Source: JBKEBQ01 sp047973225 (lineage in GTDB: Bacteria > Bacillota_I > Bacilli_A > Erysipelotrichales > Erysipelotrichaceae). Taken from it: 64,000 nucleotides of DNA. The translations under genes and the position numbers were made by a program. Below are positions 61,743-64,000 of this stretch, one piece after another; within the stretch, counting starts at the first letter, position 1; every line of letters begins with the position of its first letter. The stretch spans positions 1 through 64,000 of the forward strand of contig JBKEBQ010000023.1 of assembly GCA_047973225.1 (NCBI GenBank). Direction: 5' to 3'. The notes below the pieces were generated by a model, which did not search any database, was not told the origin of the DNA, and worked only from the letters and a program-made list of their open reading frames with translations.

Positions 61743-62344
61743 TTTATATCATCAAACATATCTTTGTATATCCTTTTTAATTCATTTTCTTCATCGTCGC
61801 TCATCTCTCGCTTGTTTGCATCGTGATCATCAAGGGTTCCCAAATGATAACTTGTAACATCACCATTCTTAATAACAACAACCAATGGTACAAATAAATG
61901 CGGTTTTCCTTCATCATTTTTTTTCAGTGGAAATGATGCGTTCAACAGTTTTGTTGTTTCTTCCCGCCATTTTGGATTATCAATAGCACTTTGTGCTTTG
62001 GTATCTATGTAGTAAATGGATTGTTCATTCTCTTTTGCTGCTTCATTCATGATCGGAATTGCATCTAAGCACCAAGGACAGTTTGCAAAACCAAAATATA
62101 AAATTCCTGTAAAGCTTTTATCTTTTAATACCTCATTTGCCTTTGCAAAATTCATCTCTAAAAAAACATGACCTTCGTCAGGCAAGGTTTCATAAAGGCT
62201 CATATCCGCTTTGGAACATTTATCTGCTGCATCAATGTCGCAAACAAGCGTCTTATCTGTTTGCACTTGTTTTTTCGTGCTTGGTGCACTACAAGCGCTC
62301 ACCAACAAAAGCAAGCCGAGCGCATACAATCTTCTATTTCTCAT
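61739..62344 (-). CDS. Lipoprotein with CPWC thioredoxin-like domain
   Basis: Signal peptide with lipobox LVSAC (Cys18), then a thioredoxin-like fold with active-site motif FANCPWCLDAIP. A pair of Cys (VCDIDAADKCSK) after the lipobox may form a disulfide. 201 aa. Likely an extracytoplasmic thiol-disulfide protein that helps fold or reduce exported partners, possibly the coupled nuclease. Overlaps the AI-2E gene by 11 nt and the nuclease gene by 4 nt. Confidence 0.82.
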   Translation of the reverse strand: MRNRRLYALGLLLLVSACSAPSTKKQVQTDKTLVCDIDAADKCSKADMSLYETLPDEGHVFLEMNFAKANEVLKDKSFTGILYFGFANCPWCLDAIPIMNEAAKENEQSIYYIDTKAQSAIDNPKWREETTKLLNASFPLKKNDEGKPHLFVPLVVVIKNGDVTSYHLGTLDDHDANKREMSDDEENELKRIYKDMFDDIK

Positions 62345-63533
62345 TTTGTTCGTCCTTTATATCAGGCGTCACTTTTTTTTCAACATACATTTCAAATTTT
62401 TTCTTACGAATTCTTTTATTGATGAAAACACTCATATATTCATATACGAGCGTAGTAATTGGAACAGCCAATAACATTCCTGGAATGCCATACATACTTC
62501 CTAATAAGAAAATTGATAATAGCACCCAAACGCCTGGTAAACCGATCGCTTTTCCGACAATTTTTGGATAAATGACTTGTCCTTCAAAGTTAGAAATAAT
62601 TTGGAATACAATCACAAACCAAAATGCCTGTATAGGATCGTATGCAAAAATTAGAACTGCACAAACAACACACGCTAACGTTGGTCCAAAAACAGGGACA
62701 ATACTAAATAGAATGATAATTGCTGAGGTCACCTCTGGTAATGGAAATCCTAAAAATAATGATACAACATAAAACATTCCACCCTTAACTAAGCACTCCA
62801 CCAATTGTCCACCGACAAAAATTGTAAATACAGAATTTGCCCGTGTCCCCAAATGAAAAATTTTCTCACTTGTTTCTAAACTACAAAACGCTAATACGAA
62901 TTTACGGATTTGTCGTTGCATTTTTTCTTTTCCAGCCAATAAATACAAACTCAAACAAAATGCCAAAAACCATTCAAAAAATGCACCTGTAAATGACACT
63001 ACATTGGTAATCACACCATTCGCAAAGCCACCCAGCGCTTCTTGAGACTGACTAAACACTTCCCCCCAATTTTGACTTTGTAAAGACTTTATAAAAGATA
63101 TATCATTTATTTCAAAGTTGATGTTAATGTCATAAAAAATTTCATTTACAGAAGTAATCGTTGAATCAATTAAAACATTGAAATTCATAAAAATATCCAC
63201 GGTTTTTTCGGCAATCGTTGGCACAATAAACATGAAAACGAAAAACAAAGCCACCAATGTTAAAATTAAAGTCAATATCATTGCAATGGTACGAACAAAT
63301 TGCGAAAATACACTATCTTTTTTTATTATTTTATACAATTGCTTTTCGATTGAACGCATCGGGATATTTAATACAAACGCAATTGCCAAAGCTAAAAATA
63401 ATGGTTCAAACAATCCCAATATAAACAATCCAGTATCAATCACTACTTTATAATTCATAATAAACGCAAAGGCAACAATGGTATATGTTATCAAAAATAT
63501 ATTTTTTTTATATGCTCTAAATAAATCTTTCAT
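62334..63533 (-). CDS. AI-2E family transporter (PerM-like)
   Basis: Polytopic membrane protein of 399 residues with about seven transmembrane helices and the usual soluble insert between early helices. Conserved ends include ALAIAFVLNIPMRSIEKQLY and the C-terminal IYPKIVGKAIGLPGVWVLLSIFLLG, typical of the family. Named for AI-2 export in one member, but substrates vary (peptides, ions), so the role is unknown. Lies 13 nt after alr. Confidence 0.85.
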   Translation of the reverse strand: MKDLFRAYKKNIFLITYTIVAFAFIMNYKVVIDTGLFILGLFEPLFLALAIAFVLNIPMRSIEKQLYKIIKKDSVFSQFVRTIAMILTLILTLVALFFVFMFIVPTIAEKTVDIFMNFNVLIDSTITSVNEIFYDININFEINDISFIKSLQSQNWGEVFSQSQEALGGFANGVITNVVSFTGAFFEWFLAFCLSLYLLAGKEKMQRQIRKFVLAFCSLETSEKIFHLGTRANSVFTIFVGGQLVECLVKGGMFYVVSLFLGFPLPEVTSAIIILFSIVPVFGPTLACVVCAVLIFAYDPIQAFWFVIVFQIISNFEGQVIYPKIVGKAIGLPGVWVLLSIFLLGSMYGIPGMLLAVPITTLVYEYMSVFINKRIRKKKFEMYVEKKVTPDIKDEQNEK

Positions 63534-63546
63534 TTTTCACCTCTTC

Positions 63547-64000
63547 TTACTTTTGACAAACACGATTATTCAAAACCGCTATTGTTTTATCCGATGCTTT
63601 TATCTTACGCGTAATCCGATCATTCAACAAACATAATATTTCATAAGGACTCATGTTCAATTCCAGTGCCATTTTCGATAATGGTGTGTGTTTTCCAATC
63701 AGTTCTACAGAAGTACCTATAGGATATATTTTAGGTAAACGAATCATCATTTGGTCCATACATATGCGCCCAATAATTTCACAAGGCGTTCCCTTTACAC
63801 TAACATATCTTCCTTGGTTAGCTCGTAAGAATCCATCGCCATAGCCTATGGGCAAAGTCGCTACATGCATATTCGTTAAACAAGTATACTCTGCACCATA
63901 ACTTATTGTTTCATATTTCATGACTTCCTTCACATGTACTATATGCGAATATAACGACAGTACTGCTTTCACATTTAACGGATTATCTACACTCTTAATT
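63547..64000 (-). CDS. alr: Alanine racemase, 5' part outside the window
   Basis: C-terminal part of PLP alanine racemase, which makes D-alanine for peptidoglycan. The frame is open to the window edge (SVDNPLNVKAVLSLYS...), so the N-terminal barrel and PLP lysine are outside. Visible: ETISYGAEYTC with the second-base Tyr, HVATLPIGYGDGF, and GRICMDQMMIRL (CMDQ loop) near the substrate site. First gene in this window of the alr-AI2E-lipoprotein-nuclease operon. Confidence 0.93.
   Translation of the reverse strand, partial: IKSVDNPLNVKAVLSLYSHIVHVKEVMKYETISYGAEYTCLTNMHVATLPIGYGDGFLRANQGRYVSVKGTPCEIIGRICMDQMMIRLPKIYPIGTSVELIGKHTPLSKMALELNMSPYEILCLLNDRITRKIKASDKTIAVLNNRVCQK

Noticed and set aside
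1..64000. CRISPR arrays, tRNA, rRNA, prophage or intact transposon
   Set aside because: No regular repeat-spacer series, RNA gene signatures, phage structural genes or complete transposase were seen; only two IS remnants.

Overview
The window looks like chromosome from a low-GC Gram-positive (Bacillota), most likely a host-associated member of the Erysipelotrichia. This is inferred from AT-rich codon use, strong AGGAGG ribosome sites, a paired GlgC/GlgD glycogen system, a CBS/DRTGG manganese pyrophosphatase, YneF, RqcH, CIRCE-type heat-shock control and large mucin-directed surface proteins with unusual wall-sorting tails. No rRNA, tRNA or CRISPR array was seen. Both ends cut a gene: plsY on the left and alr on the right.

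Layout. 1-9.6 kb holds housekeeping genes: plsY, a mtgA/MacB-type ABC operon, yneF, gmk, rqcH, ppaC and cysE. 9.9-13 kb holds an IS3-type remnant and clpB behind a double CIRCE promoter. 13.3-19.7 kb is one 2085-residue GH101 endo-alpha-N-acetylgalactosaminidase. 20-23 kb has an SPFH/TIM44 zinc-ribbon pair and two small unknown ORFs. 23.5-27.2 kb carries an LCP protein, thioredoxin, a HAD phosphatase, nagB and a TtcA-like gene. 27.6-36.3 kb carries a surface LRR/Ig-like protein, murB, hflX, a zinc uptake operon (znuACB-zur) with a perfect palindromic operator, and a DEAD-box helicase. 36.4-38.4 kb has a short CinA-like gene and a C39-like peptidase. 38.7-41.0 kb is a decayed lactococcin-972-type bacteriocin cluster (ATPase, permease, bacteriocin), all three genes broken. 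41.4-52.9 kb is one translationally coupled glycogen operon, malQ-glgB-glgP-pulA-glgC-glgD-glgA. 53.3-57.7 kb is a 1476-residue surface protein with LamG-like, metallophosphoesterase, discoidin and FIVAR parts. 57.8-64 kb has a TIM-barrel-like protein, an ISNCY-like remnant, a small zinc-ribbon membrane protein, a mutarotase homologue, two candidate small RNAs, and an operon of alr, an AI-2E-type transporter, a CPWC lipoprotein and a membrane-anchored nuclease.

How the parts fit. GH101 would release core-1 disaccharide from mucin. NagB handles amino-sugar phosphate, and the glycogen operon stores and remobilises glucose. A cre-like site next to the GH101 promoter suggests carbon control. The most novel candidate is the pair of short + strand transcription units at about 60.88-61.15 kb. 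Each has a -10 box, a long perfect stem with a C/U-rich loop and a terminator. The best-supported unusual locus is the bacteriocin graveyard, whose peptide can be rebuilt by restoring two single bases.
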